In this document: in pieces, positions 35,009 through 46,089 of the stretch
Layout of the letters: every line of letters starts with the position of its first letter
Position numbering within the stretch: the first letter of the stretch is position 1
Source: Diphasiastrum complanatum
Taxonomy: Eukaryota > Streptophyta > Lycopodiopsida > Lycopodiales > Lycopodiaceae
Assembly: GCA_029204225.1 (NCBI GenBank)
Contig: MU833053.1
Location: forward strand, 1-61,914
Direction: 5' to 3'
Length of the DNA stretch: 61,914 nt
Program-made: the position numbers and the translations under genes
The notes under the pieces: model-generated
Databases searched by the model: none
The model's input: the letters and a program-made list of their open reading frames with translations, nothing else
Told to the model about the DNA's origin: nothing

Positions 35009-36163
35009 CTATGTTGAGGTTAGAAGTATCTCTGGTTTTCTAGGTTTTGGAGTAGATAATGAAGCCGAAGTGGTTGCCAAAAGTGCCATCTTTGCAGCTT
35101 GATCCAGCCTCAAAAGGCTTCGCGTAGACAATATTGCCTCTGGAATCAACTCGTGAGTTGCCCTAGCATAAAGAGCCTTAGTAGCCGCAGATGCGACAGC
35201 TTTCAATTCCACAAAACTCATCGGAGCCATCAAACAATGTGCAAGGATCTTCAACAGCGGCCGTAATATCTGCAAAGGAAGATGCACTCTTGATTCGCCC
35301 TCATGCTCTAGTCCAAATCGCCATCGCTCAACTTCGGGGCTGCTAATATGCAATGAATGCGCATTCAACAGCGATGCGCCACCTGATCGATCAGCCTCAG
35401 TAATTTGCTTTCCTGAGACCGAACCTTTCGAAGCTCCACTCCCAACAAGAGCCAATTCTGCAATTTCATCAACTTGACCCACCCATGAGCAACCTTGCAT
35501 GGCCCATTGCCGAGCACAAACACACAGTTCAATCTTGGATCTAGCAGGCATCACAGCAATTTTCCTCAGAAAGAGCTCAAGCGCAATTCCAACAATAATC
35601 GCTCTTTTCGTGCTCTTGACCTCATTCTGCGGCTCTAGCGGTGCCGAAACCAACCCCACATGCATCGGGGTAGGGTTCGAAGACAGCACACGCGGGGTAT
35701 ACAAACTAGGTTGCGAAAGATTAGGGATATTTACCACAATAGCCCTGCCATCGCGATCCTTGCACTCCACCGTATACAGTGCAAGCAGCACTGCCTCAAA
35801 CCCTCCCAAAGGCTCCTCAGGCTTCCTGGCAACCCTGGGCAGGTATGCTCCACATATGGTCGGAACAAACCCTAGAACCAGAGTTTGCAGATCTGGATCT
35901 CCTGTCTGATATGTGTCGAACAGCCAGTTGCAAAGATTGTCATCGCCTCTGCCGGATTGGGGATCAAGCAGCCTGCTGCGGATAGCTTCCGCCAGGGCTT
36001 CATCCCTGAGAAGATCCTTGTTTGGGGTTTCTGATGCTTCTAGGGTTTGCAGGAACTGGAAGGGCCCCAGCACATCTGCTAGGGCCTGGATCCGAGTGCG
36101 AGCTTGCGCCATGCCTCCCCACCACGTCTTCTCGCTGCTGCTACTGCTCTCCATGCGATCCAA
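35009..36163 (-). CDS. Hyccin (FAM126-like) protein, PI4K complex subunit
   Basis: A 384-residue uninterrupted frame. The hyccin domain spans about residues 25-365: LRDEALAEAIRSRLL, then NLCNWLFDTYQTGDPDLQ (about 77-94), GGFEAVLLALYTVE, the plant block IPNLSQPSLY, STKRAIIVGIALELFLRK (about 184-201), and C-terminal helices with LHISSPEVERWRFGLEHE. This order matches plant hyccins, which in Arabidopsis (HYC1, HYC2) belong to the plasma-membrane PI4K-alpha-1 complex with NPG and EFOP proteins and support PI4P production. That role is family knowledge; this copy is assigned by similarity. Length fits plant members. Met1 and Met4 are both possible starts; I chose the first. The C-terminus is Pro/Lys/Ser-rich. 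The gene is single-exon in the coding part and stands alone between transposons. Confidence 0.9.
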   Translation of the reverse strand: MDRMESSSSSEKTWWGGMAQARTRIQALADVLGPFQFLQTLEASETPNKDLLRDEALAEAIRSRLLDPQSGRGDDNLCNWLFDTYQTGDPDLQTLVLGFVPTICGAYLPRVARKPEEPLGGFEAVLLALYTVECKDRDGRAIVVNIPNLSQPSLYTPRVLSSNPTPMHVGLVSAPLEPQNEVKSTKRAIIVGIALELFLRKIAVMPARSKIELCVCARQWAMQGCSWVGQVDEIAELALVGSGASKGSVSGKQITEADRSGGASLLNAHSLHISSPEVERWRFGLEHEGESRVHLPLQILRPLLKILAHCLMAPMSFVELKAVASAATKALYARATHELIPEAILSTRSLLRLDQAAKMALLATTSASLSTPKPRKPEILLTST

Positions 36164-36308
36164 ATCCCGATCCTAACTGGTAGTCAGCGCATTTTTGAGC
36201 TAACTGGTGTATGCAGCATCATGCCTGATGAGGCAGTGGCCATGTTTCTGAAGATCCGCCGAACTACTCAGCGAGTGGATCCAAACCGCCTCTGTCCTGA
36301 ATCACAAC

Positions 36309-36531
36309 CTGTTACAAAATGGAATATATAGAACAGATCCAATAAATTAACAACCGCTTGATTGCTTGAAATGCCTAAGTAGATCCGATCCGTTATGACA
36401 AACCTATAAACTGACATAAAACTAGAAATAAATCTTGAATGGAGACAATGAACAGACTGCAAAAATTCCGAAGCAAGCCATGTTGCAAACAAATCCACAG
36501 AGGTGATTTAGTGAAAAGGAGAGATTGATAC
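36309..36531 (-). other. Probable 5'-leader intron of the hyccin gene
   Basis: On minus the stretch starts CCAAG|GTATCAATC (donor at 36531) and ends ATTTTGTAACAG|GTTGTG (acceptor at 36309), about 145 bp upstream of the start codon. Both sites fit plant consensus and the intron body is AT-rich. This is a reading of splice signals only, without transcript support. Confidence 0.45.
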
Positions 36532-36792
36532 CTTGGTTCCCACTTCTTAAGAAATTCAGCAACTTAGCCTGCGCCTGTTACACAACGGAGCATGCAGCAG
36601 CACGAAAAAGAAGAAGAAAACAACAAAGAAGAAGAAGAACAAGAAAAAAGGTGCTATTGCTTTTGCTTTTAATGTAATGTGAGGAGGGCACGTCCAATTC
36701 CTGTGTCCCACGAATAAAATTTAAAGGTATATATTTTTTCTAACCTACACCTTCGTTAGGTGCTTTTGATATAATCTATGCTCCTCCACCAT

Positions 36793-36800
36793 ATTATATA
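36793..36800 (-). promoter_or_regulatory. Possible TATA box of the hyccin gene
   Basis: TATATAAT on minus, about 260 bp upstream of the proposed leader donor site. A TATA-like word also exists at 36727-36735. Neither is proven. Confidence 0.25.
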
Positions 36801-36849
36801 AGGGGGAGCTTAAACCGCAACCCCACACCACTCCCTTGAGGTGCAGAGC

Positions 36850-37150
36850 TCATCACCCAGTGGGATGGGTGGTACGGCCATCCCACCCACCAGGGGATGG
36901 TTGCCGCATCACCCTCTGGTGGTGCGCTTTACACTCCCCCATTAATACAAAGGGTCGGATTTCACTTTGGGTCAAAAAATATACAAAGGATCGGATTTTA
37001 CTCTGGGTCGAAAAATATACAAAGGGTCAAAGTAAATTCTCCTCCATCCGATCCGATCCAGGGTCAAAAAATCCTTCTTTGTCAAGCTCAACATTGATCA
37101 GAAAAGTTAGATCCTTCGAAAAAATTCGATCCTTTGAAAAAATTAGAGGT
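36850..37150. repeat. Short inverted and tandem repeats
   Basis: GTGGGATGG and CCATCCCAC form an inverted repeat at about 36857-36885. From 36945 a unit of about 37 bp with CAAAGGGTCGGATTT and GGGTCAAAAAATATA recurs two to three times to 37035. Frames in this stretch follow the repeat and are not genes. Confidence 0.55.
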
Positions 37151-37408
37151 TGATTGTGGATTGTTTTCTCATATAAATCTATTGTTGAATGTATGTAATA
37201 TTATGTGTAGGGTGTGTATATGGCTATGCATAGTTGTATATGTAGTGTGTGTATGTCTGTGTGTAATCAACGTTGATTGAATGTGTGTGTGAAGAATACT
37301 ATTTTCATTGTTCTTCCAACTTGAATATCTTTTTTACATGAATTCTTTACATGAAGCAGTTGTGGTCCTTGTCAGTTTTGACCAGTGTATGTGTGTAGAT
37401 GTTTTAAT

Positions 37409-37410
<2 letters not shown>

Positions 37411-37472
<62 letters not shown>
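37411..37472. repeat. (GA)n microsatellite
   Basis: 62 bp of GA, at the edge of the CATG-rich satellite-like block. Confidence 0.97.
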
Positions 37473-37475
<3 letters not shown>

Positions 37476-37485
37476 GGCTCGAAAG

Positions 37486-37993
37486 TTGCCACATGTAAAA
37501 CCATGTAGGTTTGGGACTTGCCAAGTAGGACTACCATAGGTTTGTGTAGCAAACCACCTAGGCATGTCATAGGTCTGCTATTTACCAAGCCTGTCGTATG
37601 CTACCATGTGGCAAGCCATGCTGGCAAGACATGCAAGCTTGGGGTTTGCCACATGGCAAACCACGTAGTTCTACCTCATGGCAAGTCATGCAAGCTTGGG
37701 GTTTGCCACATGGGCCACATGGCAAACCACATAGTTCTAACATAGGCTTTCCTGGCAAGCCAACCATTCTCTGCCACATAGGCCTAAGTGGACATGTGTG
37801 TGTGTGTGTGTGTAGAGAGAGAAAAAAAAATTGAAACTCAAAATTTTCCACATGGCAAGCCACGCAGGCCTGCCACGTGGAGAACCATGTAGGCTTGGAA
37901 CTAGTCATGTGGCAAGCCACAAAGGCCTACCATAGGCTTGTGTGGCTTGCCACGTGGCCTACCATAGGCCTGTGTAGTAGTAGGCTACATAGG
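37486..37993 (-). repeat. CATG-rich satellite-like array, left block
   Basis: Irregular repeats of GGCTTGCCACATGGC/ATAGGCCT-type words, many of them palindromic (GCCACGTGGC, CCACATGG). On minus it matches the block at 55506-56867, including units opened by a CT tract followed by TCCACT and CAAGCC. A gypsy LTR interrupts it at 37994. Confidence 0.8.
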
Positions 37994-38802
37994 TATTGGG
38001 GGTATTCCCGACATATTGTAAATAAATAAAAATGTGTTGCGAGAGCATGGCATCTTGTGCGTATAAGCTCATGGCCCAATGAGCACACAACTTGAGTTGT
38101 AAATAAAATAATAGACTTGGGCCCCTTTGTAATTAAAATAAAACTTGAGGCCCAAAGTCAATTTTAAACTTAGAGTTTACTTTTTTAGAGTTCGGTCCAA
38201 TTTTGGACTCACATGGATCTTGGGATTTTTATTTTACTTTTTGTGGACCCTTGGATCAAATTGGGTCCAAGATGAATGGCTAAAATCTATGTGAATATTA
38301 GCCAATAGGATTTTGGGGCAAGGGCCTTCCCCATTCATAAAAAGGCACCATTTGTATTCTAATTCCATGCTTAATGAGAAGGAGAAAACTCTACCAATTT
38401 TTGAAGAGAAGCATCCTCATTTGCTATTCACTACTTGCTAATGCTCTTGTTTGTGTTTTTCACATATTTTTATGCTTATTGGTTGCCATAGTTAATGTTT
38501 TTCCATTAGCAAGCATAAGGAGCATTTGAGCTAGTTCCACTCTCACTCTCACTCTCTACCTCTCTCTTTCTCTCTTCTCCTCTCAATCTCTTCTATTATT
38601 CCCCTCCCTTTCACCAACAATCATGATGAAGGTAGTTTAGGGGAGTGGAGTTAAAGGTGTGTAGCGTTAGTGGTGGTAGAGTTAGGAAAAAGTAGGGAAC
38701 TAACTAAAAGTAGCATCTATTCATAGTTAGGCACCTATCTAGTGTTCTAACCCTTGTTGACAAGCGGGAGGGCTACTACTACGCGAGATCTTCGACCCTA
38801 CA
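37994..38802 (+). mobile_element. Gypsy 5' LTR, about 809 bp
   Basis: It starts TATTGGGGGTATTCCCGAC (first TG changed to TA) and ends TTCGACCCTACA, followed by an Asp-tRNA primer site. It is about 95% like the minus-strand LTR at 56868-57684 by eye and lacks about 11 bp near 38025. The 5-bp flank on its left is ATAGG. Confidence 0.85.
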
Positions 38803-38803
38803 G

Positions 38804-38816
38804 TGGCGCCGTTGCC
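38804..38816 (+). promoter_or_regulatory. Primer binding site, Asp tRNA
   Basis: TGGCGCCGTTGCC follows one base after the LTR. This is the primer type used by plant Athila-like gypsy elements. Confidence 0.85.
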
Positions 38817-39852
38817 GAAGATAGGTTTTCACTAACTAGTATAGCTGCATTTTAGCTATTTCTTGTTTTTTTGAGTAGTTTTAGGCAGATTTTTGGGTGT
38901 TAAGAGTTAGTTTTCTGTATTTTTCTGTTTTGGATTGATCACAGGTAGCGGAGCAGGTGTGAGTGAGTAGAGGAGGCCCTGAACAGCCTCTAAGGGCTTG
39001 ACATCCAAACCAAAACTTGAGAAAACCCAAAAAACACACCAATTTGTATTTTGGAGGGAAAAAGAGCCTAAAATCTCATCAGAATTTAATATCTCCAAAA
39101 CCAGTGAGAGTTAACTCTTGACTGACTGGCAGCAGCTCCAGGGTACTGACCCAGACCTGCATAGAAGCCTGCAAGAGTTAGTTCCAAACAAATTGCAGAA
39201 ATCAGAGAAAAAACCATAAAAATTCAAAAAACCTTTGTAAAAATCCAAAAAAATGCAAATCTTCAACAGAACTCTCGTAGAGCCCTCTGAAGTTCCATCT
39301 CAGTGAGATTAGGACACAAAGAAGCTTGCGAGAGTTAGTTTGACTCCAGTGAGCATAAAATTGGGTTTAAGTATTAAAAGTCACTAAAAAGTGAAGATCC
39401 AGCAAATCCTTCCAGAGAGAACTCTCGCAGACCATTTCAATCGATTCAGAATGTCAATTCCCATCATTGATGAAGCCTAGGAGAGTTAGTACAGAAGATC
39501 AAGCCCAAATAGTGGTTTTGAACCCTCGCATATAGTGAAATTTTCACTTAGTGCGAGAGTTAACTCTCGCAGAGAATTCCAGAGTCAAATCTAATCTAGA
39601 TTCAGCCACTGTGATCCTTGCGAGAGTTACTTTCCCAAATCTGTGAGATATCAAGGGTTTTTACCTGCAAAACAGCTAAAGAACCCTCGCAAACTAGATC
39701 AGTGGAAAAATATGCATCAGATCCAGCTACTGTCAAAATCTCAAGTCAATCAGTGGAAGGAGTAAAACATTATCAAGGAAAAACCATCGTACAAGGCCTA
39801 AGTTTCACTTCTGGCCGATCAAATTAATCAAATCCTTAAGATCGAGACTGCA
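38817..39852 (+). mobile_element. Gypsy untranslated leader with repeated CGAGAG motif
   Basis: No coding. From 39095 to 39690 the words GCGAGAGTTA and AACTCTCGCAG recur about ten times in both orientations, including a perfect 18-bp palindrome at 39553-39570. The leader stops abruptly at about 39852 where a different element's LTR begins in mid-sequence, before any gag. Confidence 0.7.
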
Positions 39853-40180
39853 GCACATTCATAGCGAATGACTGCTTTAATGCAAGAATAGGAGGTCAAT
39901 AGCTCAATATAGGTTGCATGGGGATCCTAGGAAGAACATTCTCTCTCTCTCATGAGGAGAATATGTCCATTGGAAACTCGCCCATCCTCCTATTGAAAAT
40001 TCAGTTTCTTGAGCCAGTTTCTCCTCCTCTCTCTTAGGTTCTTCACTATGGCTTGGGGGCTAGGTCCAGGAGGAAACTCTAGGAGGGATCTAGGCTTGGA
40101 TGGGTGTTTTTGCTCCACAGGTGTCCTTTTGGGTGTTTTGCAGCAGGATTTAGTCAGATCTTCATTTGGTGATCCTTACA
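39852..40180 (+). mobile_element. Truncated 5' LTR of a non-coding LTR element
   Basis: 329 bp matching the last 326 bp of the LTR at 41617-42104. The first 162 bp are missing. It ends GATCCTTACA, followed by a Met-tRNA primer site. Confidence 0.85.
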
Positions 40181-40181
40181 G

Positions 40182-40193
40182 TGGTATCAGAGC
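40182..40193 (+). promoter_or_regulatory. Primer binding site, initiator-Met tRNA
   Basis: TGGTATCAGAGC, one base after the truncated LTR. Confidence 0.85.
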
Positions 40194-41604
40194 TATGGAT
40201 TTGCATCAATTAGAAGGTGGAGCTACTTCTTGTATTTTCTCAGTTTTTATGGTTCTAGGTGATTGTATAAAGTTTATTATTATTAAAGACAAATGTTATA
40301 TTGGTCTTTAATCACTTGATTGACTGTAGAATTTGGAACTCATAATCTGGTTAAGAATCGAAGTGGAAGAATATTTCTGGAATCCTGTAATTTTCCTTGT
40401 GGAAAAGATTTCAGAATGTTTCTTATATTTCTTGAGTGGTATGTTATGCATATATTCCAGTATCTCTAAATGATTAAGTATGGGTTTAGAATCCGATAGA
40501 TTATGATTGACGAATCATAAGATTCTAAATGTTTATGATTGACGGATCATAAATTGATACTTAAAGGTCATTAGATGATTATATGGAAATATGATGATTC
40601 TTAAGATGATGATTAAATCTTGATTAATTGGTGGAGTTAAAATTTAGAGTTGTTATTTCAACTCTAAATTTGTGTACAAACTTGAGATTGTTTGGATCTC
40701 ACAGACATTTTCATTAAGTAATTGTTTACTTATGAAGAATTTGCTTACCTTTACAGATTGTAGTCAAGGAATGCTTTTGTACTGTTTTTCAACCTAAAAT
40801 CTCCAATTAATTAGGAGCAGTTAAGTCTATCAAGATTGAATGGTTGCTATTTTCTAGTATATGATGCTAGGGATAGAGCACTTATCTCAGGAGAGTATTT
40901 TGGGGTACTCAAGACTGAGTTGAAGTCATTTTTATCTTGATGGATCTCCTAAAAGATTTTGGTGGGATGAGTTTTGTACCAAGAAGCATTTATGACAGGT
41001 CTACAAGTAATTTGTGGATAGTCTTGGACTATAATTGTTTTGGATCTTTAACTTTTGAACATTGATTTCCCGTGTAAGGTGAGGACTCACCCAGTGATTC
41101 ATGTAAATTGATGTACATGAAGGTGATGTTATTATATTGGAGAGAATCAAACCCAATAGAGAAATTTATCGTACTTCTAAAAGGTCGATATAGTATTTCA
41201 GTTTAAGGACAAATAATTTGAGAATTATTCCATCTCTAAATACTTATTTGATATTGAAGTCAGACTAAAGATTGATTTTCAGAGTAATTGTGAAAGTTAA
41301 ATGATTGATTTGTTAGCTTTTAAAAGTTAATCTTTAGGTTTGGTCGACTGTTCATCTGGTAATTTATATGATGATGACAATTGATGTATTGAAGATTTTG
41401 CCCATTTGGAAGATTTATCGCTCAATGTACCTTTGGACCCTGAATGAGTACTCAGGATCAGAGATAAACAATTGAGAAATTGTTCTATCTCTGTGTGCTT
41501 GCGTAGGCTGGTTGGTTAAATTGAGGATAATGATTCATGGGAAGAGTTAAAAGCATACAAATTGGGTTTTCTCTAGTTACTCGCTCTGAGGACAAAACTG
41601 GTTT
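40194..41604 (+). mobile_element. Non-coding internal region of LTR element
   Basis: About 1.4 kb without any recognisable gag or pol block. The end (GAGGACAAAACTGGTTTAAG) and the LTR start (TGTTACGTCC) resemble those of chromovirus-type gypsy elements, so this may be a deletion derivative of one. Confidence 0.5.
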
Positions 41605-41616
41605 AAGGGGGGAGAA
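41605..41616 (+). promoter_or_regulatory. Polypurine tract
   Basis: AAGGGGGGAGAA directly before the LTR terminus TGTTACG. Confidence 0.8.
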
Positions 41617-42104
41617 TGTTACGTCCATGTCCTGTATAAGGAAATTAAAATAATTCCTGACGTGGATGGCTGGTCACTCTAGGTGTGTATGGTTATTAGT
41701 TATGCCTCGTCATTCCGGGCTTGGCTTGTAAAGTAATTAATAATCATATGAGGGCCCAGACCTATAATTGGACATAGGAGCACATGCATAGTGAATGACT
41801 GCTTTAATGCAAGAATAGGAGGTCAATAGCTCAATATAGCTTGCATGGGGATCCTAGGAGGAATATTCTCTCTCTCATGAGGAGAATATGTCCATTGGAA
41901 ACTCGCCCATCCTCCTTTTGGAAATTCAGTTTCTTGAGCCAGTTTCTCCTCCTCTCTCTTAGGTTCTTCACTATGGCTTGGGGGCTAGGTCCAGGAGGAA
42001 AGTCCAAGAGGGATTTAGGTTTGGATGAGTGGTTTTGCTCCACAAGTGTCCTTTGGTTGTTTTGCAACAGGATCTAGTCAGATCTTCATTTGGTGATCCT
42101 TACA
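41617..42104 (+). mobile_element. 3' LTR of the non-coding element, 488 bp
   Basis: TGTTACGTCC to GATCCTTACA, with the polypurine tract on its left. Its last two-thirds match 39852-40180 closely, including AGGAGAATATGTCCATTGG. The following five bases (TTTAG) cannot be checked as a target duplication because the left end is lost. Confidence 0.85.
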
Positions 42105-42116
42105 TTTAGAATCAAG

Positions 42117-42404
42117 TGTGATAAATTGTCAACTGGTTGAGCTTTCAAATGTCTAGTTTAAAATGACAATCTTGGCCAATATGCATTTTAAACTTAGAGA
42201 TAAACGATATATTGTTAATAAGGCCTAAGAATAGTTGATTTACCATTTTTGGCACGTTAGGTGAGTTGATAAGGTCACATATAGACCCACTCTTATTAGT
42301 TGATTTAGGTACATTGACTCTAGTCTAAATGTTGATAAGCTCAAGCAAGCACATCCAAATAGGTCAAGGAGATGCTATATATAGTATACAAGCGTGGGAG
42401 GAGT

Positions 42405-42447
<43 letters not shown>

Positions 42448-42776
42448 GCTTATGGAAGTGATCTCTTTGGGTTTCTATACTCATTTTTGCATTGTCTTGT
42501 TGATATCTTGAATTCTTGTGTGTAGAATGCAATTTCAAGTGGTGTATTGGATCCACACATGTGAAAGGTGGTATGTTACAGCCATTGAACGGATAGAAAC
42601 AACAACTTATCATTCTTACGCTATTTTTTCAAGTTCTTATTGAGTTCATAGCTTCTATATTTGGTAGATGCTAGTTTTCTACATTGTTAATGGTGTTAGA
42701 TGTGCTATCTCTGTAACCCAAGATCAAAGGGACAAATTGGATCTTAATGATCTGATTTTCTTCACATGGTATCAGG
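42117..42776 (+). mobile_element. Possible LTR ending at 42776, start uncertain
   Basis: The stretch ends TTCTTCACA followed directly by TGGTATCAGGG, a Met-type primer site with one change. A TGTGATAAATTG start at 42117 is a guess. It contains the (CT)n array at 42418-42445. Confidence 0.4.
42418..42445. repeat. (CT)n microsatellite
   Basis: 28 bp of CT within the putative LTR. Confidence 0.95.
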
Positions 42777-42788
42777 GCTTTGGTGCAG
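42777..42788 (+). promoter_or_regulatory. Primer binding site (Met tRNA, one change)
   Basis: TGGTATCAGGGC at the end of an LTR-like sequence. Confidence 0.55.
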
Positions 42789-44140
42789 GTTATTGAAGGA
42801 GTAGCCACATTTAGCAAAGGATTTGGAGGAGTCACAAATTCTAGAGCATGCTAGATTGATTTCTACTCAAAATCAAGCATTTTTCATGTGTAGAATTGAT
42901 TTTTTGTAAATCAAAACTCAATATAGGACAAAATACTTGAAGTAGGCCGATTTCACGCTTTGTTAGGTGGAATGTGGCGACTTTAATTGCATTGAATAGG
43001 TCTTATTGCATTCTTCAAGAAGCTATATTAAATTTGTAGCATTTGCATATAGAAAGTGAATGATTCAATTTTTTGTACCTTTGTAGCAACTCTATTTTTG
43101 ATTGGATCTCTTGTGTTTGAAGTTGCTGGACTTTTCAAGAGTGTATTTCTTAGAAAGCCCAAAAGTTCATAATATTTTAGGTTTATCATTTGTTGATCAA
43201 GTATCTTTCATTCTATGTTTCCACACTTAGTTTTCTCTTTCACAAGTCTCCACACGTGCGAATGTACTTGTATGTTTGATATAATATGCATGTTGCAAAG
43301 TGCTCTTCCCTTGGTTTTTTGAGATAGATCTTGGATTTCAATCTATGCTTGATCTTTGTGCAATCACGATATCTTAGGAATCACACTTTATTAGGACACT
43401 CCCACATGTGTGAAATTCAACACTCCCTCTCCCTCTCATTGTATTGTGCAAGTGTCTTTGAAGACAAGCTATGGTGTTGTTCTCTCTCTCCTTTCTCTCT
43501 TTAAATGGCTTAATTTATACTATGAGGTAATGCCATTAGGAGGGTCAATACCACATATAACAAAGGACCCAAGTAGCAAGTGGCTGATCCCACAAGTTGC
43601 CTGAGCATGAGCTGTTCAAGGATTGAATTATATGTGGTAATCGCCCAACTAATGGAGTATTACCACATGTAATTGCCTTTGGCAGAAAATATCAAAACTA
43701 GAATTTAAACTTTTATGCCAAGTCTTTATTTTATTTTATTTATTTATTTATTTATTTTTTTCATTTTTTCATGTCACAGTGGCCCAATTTTTTAGTTTCT
43801 ATTTTCTATGTTTTACTATGGAAAACATTTGTCCGAAGTCTAGAGGCTATCTAAATTGGGATCATCGATTAGATTGTGGTGCAATACAAACAGGCTAGTA
43901 GTTGATTCATTTGTTAAAGAAACGAGCAGAATATTTGATGCTTCATAGTATGCAAGATAACATAGGCCAAAAGTCATGCCAATGGCAATCACTTGATAGA
44001 TATCTCAAATTTTTTGAACTAAAATGAGAATCCATTTGAGGTTGGGAAAATTCAATATCTACATGTGTGTGAAGCCATAAATGTCAACAATAATGCATTC
44101 CCATTGCCTATAAAAAAAAATCAATGTCTACAAAAAACTT
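42789..44140. other. No gene recognised
   Basis: Probably the decayed internal part of the element whose primer site is at 42777. No gag or pol block was recognised in any frame. Confidence 0.35.
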
Positions 44141-44171
44141 GGTGGGGGGCAGGGCAGGAGCCAAGGTCCGA

Positions 44172-44230
44172 GGGCCTTCCACCCTAGGAGGTGGGTGGCC
44201 AAGGTCCCCATTGACCAGGGTGGAAGGCCC
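44172..44230. repeat. GC-rich inverted repeat, 14-bp perfect arms
   Basis: GGGCCTTCCACCCT (44172-44185) pairs with AGGGTGGAAGGCCC (44217-44230). A related structure is at 47551-47615. Both are followed by GGCCTTCCC and a (T/C)G(T/C)GTAA word, so they look like two members of one small element family. Confidence 0.7.
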
Positions 44231-44441
44231 GACCTGGCCTTCCCTTGTGTAATGTCACATCACATGGTAAGTTTTTTTTTTTTTTTTTTTGGAGGTGCTT
44301 TATTTCCTTGTTTTCTCATTTTGTGTGAAAAAGTTTCACGTACTTTTTTTCAATTTTCTTTCTTTTTCATAGAATGTGTGCCATGTGAACAACCCCATTG
44401 ATGAGGGCTGCGACATAGCACATGGGCTGTCCAATGCATTT

Positions 44442-44571
44442 CCATTCGAATTTTCATGTCACCTTAAAAAAAGTACAGCAATCAGTTTCGAGGTCCAATG
44501 CACATTCCATTAGAATTTTCATGTCAGCTTAAAAAAAGTGCAGCAATCAGTCCCGAGTCCTATGATATATT
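44442..44571. repeat. Tandem duplication, 65-bp unit
   Basis: CCATT(C/A)GAATTTTCATGTCA-type words followed by CTTAAAAAAAGT and ACAGCAATCAG occur at 44442 and 44507. Confidence 0.75.
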
Positions 44572-44861
44572 CTAATTGTAGTTGATATATCATGACAGAT
44601 AAAGTGGTACTTCATGTATATCGTGTGCAGTTGCAATTAGAGGCTAATTTGTCTGCTGCAGTAGCAAGCACATGTACAGTCTTCAGATTCATATCAATGG
44701 AATTCAAAACATAACATCCATATGAATGACGAATGCCTTGTAAAATGGTTTCAGACAAACAGAGATGAATATCTTTAGTCTAGTGTCTTAACTACTGCTC
44801 CTTATATGTACACGTCAAAATCAAGGCAACTGTATGTTTCGACTTGAGCGAGCTTTGCAAA

Positions 44862-46085
44862 TCAAAAGCCAACTTCTGAGGATGATGTTAGCCCATTGTA
44901 GAAAGTATAGTCAGCTGAATTTTCCAATTCGTAGATATGATGACAAAAAAGTAGTTCTGTCACAAAGAGAAAATACATACAAATAGCAAAACAACAGTGA
45001 TTCTGAAATCCAAAATCAAGACTAAGCCCAAACAACTGATGAAAAGATATAACTATGCTTTGCCAGTAGGCATTGGCATTCATGGGACTCATCACTTGGC
45101 CAACTCCAACTTGATACTCATCTGGAAGTAGAGAATCATGAGAAGTGCGTACAATTTTTCTGAATGAGGTTACAATGGAGGAAGAGCAGATTTCATGCAG
45201 ATGAATTTCGTCTTGCAGTGTAGAAAACAGACGAATGGTCGTCTCCACAAAATCTGCTCTTTCTCAACCGTGACCTTGCCAAGGTGGTGTCGTGTAAAAT
45301 TCTTCTGCCCTCTGGAATATATTGTCATAGTGAACCTTGTTATTTACTTCGGAGAGAGATGAATTGGCCTTCCATGATCAGAACTTTTATCAAACTTTTA
45401 TCGTTTTACAAAAGTGCTCGTTCCACAAAAATCTTTGATACCCTGTCTTGAGCTTTTCAGAACAAAGACTAAATGGAGTATAATGAAGTAACTGTATTGT
45501 CTCCTAAGACCAAATCACACTTGCCCAAAAATGACAACGATTGCTGATGCTATATGAATTTATAGCCCAAAGTTGGCCTTATACTCCCTAAGTACTGATG
45601 CTTTACTGAATAACAAACGTCGAGGCATTTTTTACTTACCTCTCATCCAACTAAACATAAGCTTCGAGAGCACTACTGAGACATGCATCATTGCCGGACA
45701 AGATCATACATTGCATAGGGAGATGCCAAAAGAGCAGCTGTTGCTTTATAATGGATACAGGGACTGACTAGAATGAAGAAGCTGCTTCCACACATGTAGA
45801 TAATCATACACATCGTATTTTTTCAGCATACGAAACATAATCCGCTGCAGTCTTGGATAGGTTACGCATTTCAATTTCCATCGTTTAGATGTAATAAGGA
45901 GACAATGATAGATTGCGTTGGACACGCTCATTGAGATCTATTTGTCCATTCGCACCTGTCTGAATGGAAGCCAGCTGGAGCCGAAAGGAGCCGACAGATC
46001 TCCCTCCAATCAATGCCTTAGCTTTCCCAGACCAATCTGACATTCCATACCACTTTTTAATATAGACAAAGTACAAGCAGCTCAC
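44862..46085 (-). pseudogene. Unrecognised coding-like block, interrupted
   Basis: Two coding-like stretches lie on minus. The right one starts near 46085-46045 with WYGMSDWSGKAKALIGG, continues GSFRLQLASIQTGANGQ and then IDLNERVQRNLSLSPYY to a stop near 45888. Directly downstream another frame reads RLQRIMFRMLKKYDVYDYLH and LASPYAMYDLV to about 45700. A donor-like GAG|GTAAGT lies near 45644. The left stretch (45260-44990) reads VETTIRLFSTLQDE, then HEICSSSIV and QVGVGQVMSPMNANAYW. The composition is protein-like and unlike the transposons around it, but I recognise no family. The frame change at about 45890 suggests decay or an unmodelled intron. It could be a lineage-specific gene, a pseudogene or chance. 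Confidence 0.3.
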
Positions 46086-46089
46086 TTCG

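Noticed and set aside
35499-36176. Plus-strand frames opposite the hyccin gene
   Set aside because: They are antisense shadows of a GC-rich conserved coding region and have no similarity of their own.
37598-37920. Cys/Met-rich frames in the satellite blocks
   Set aside because: They are produced by the CATG-rich repeat and appear in many frames and both strands.
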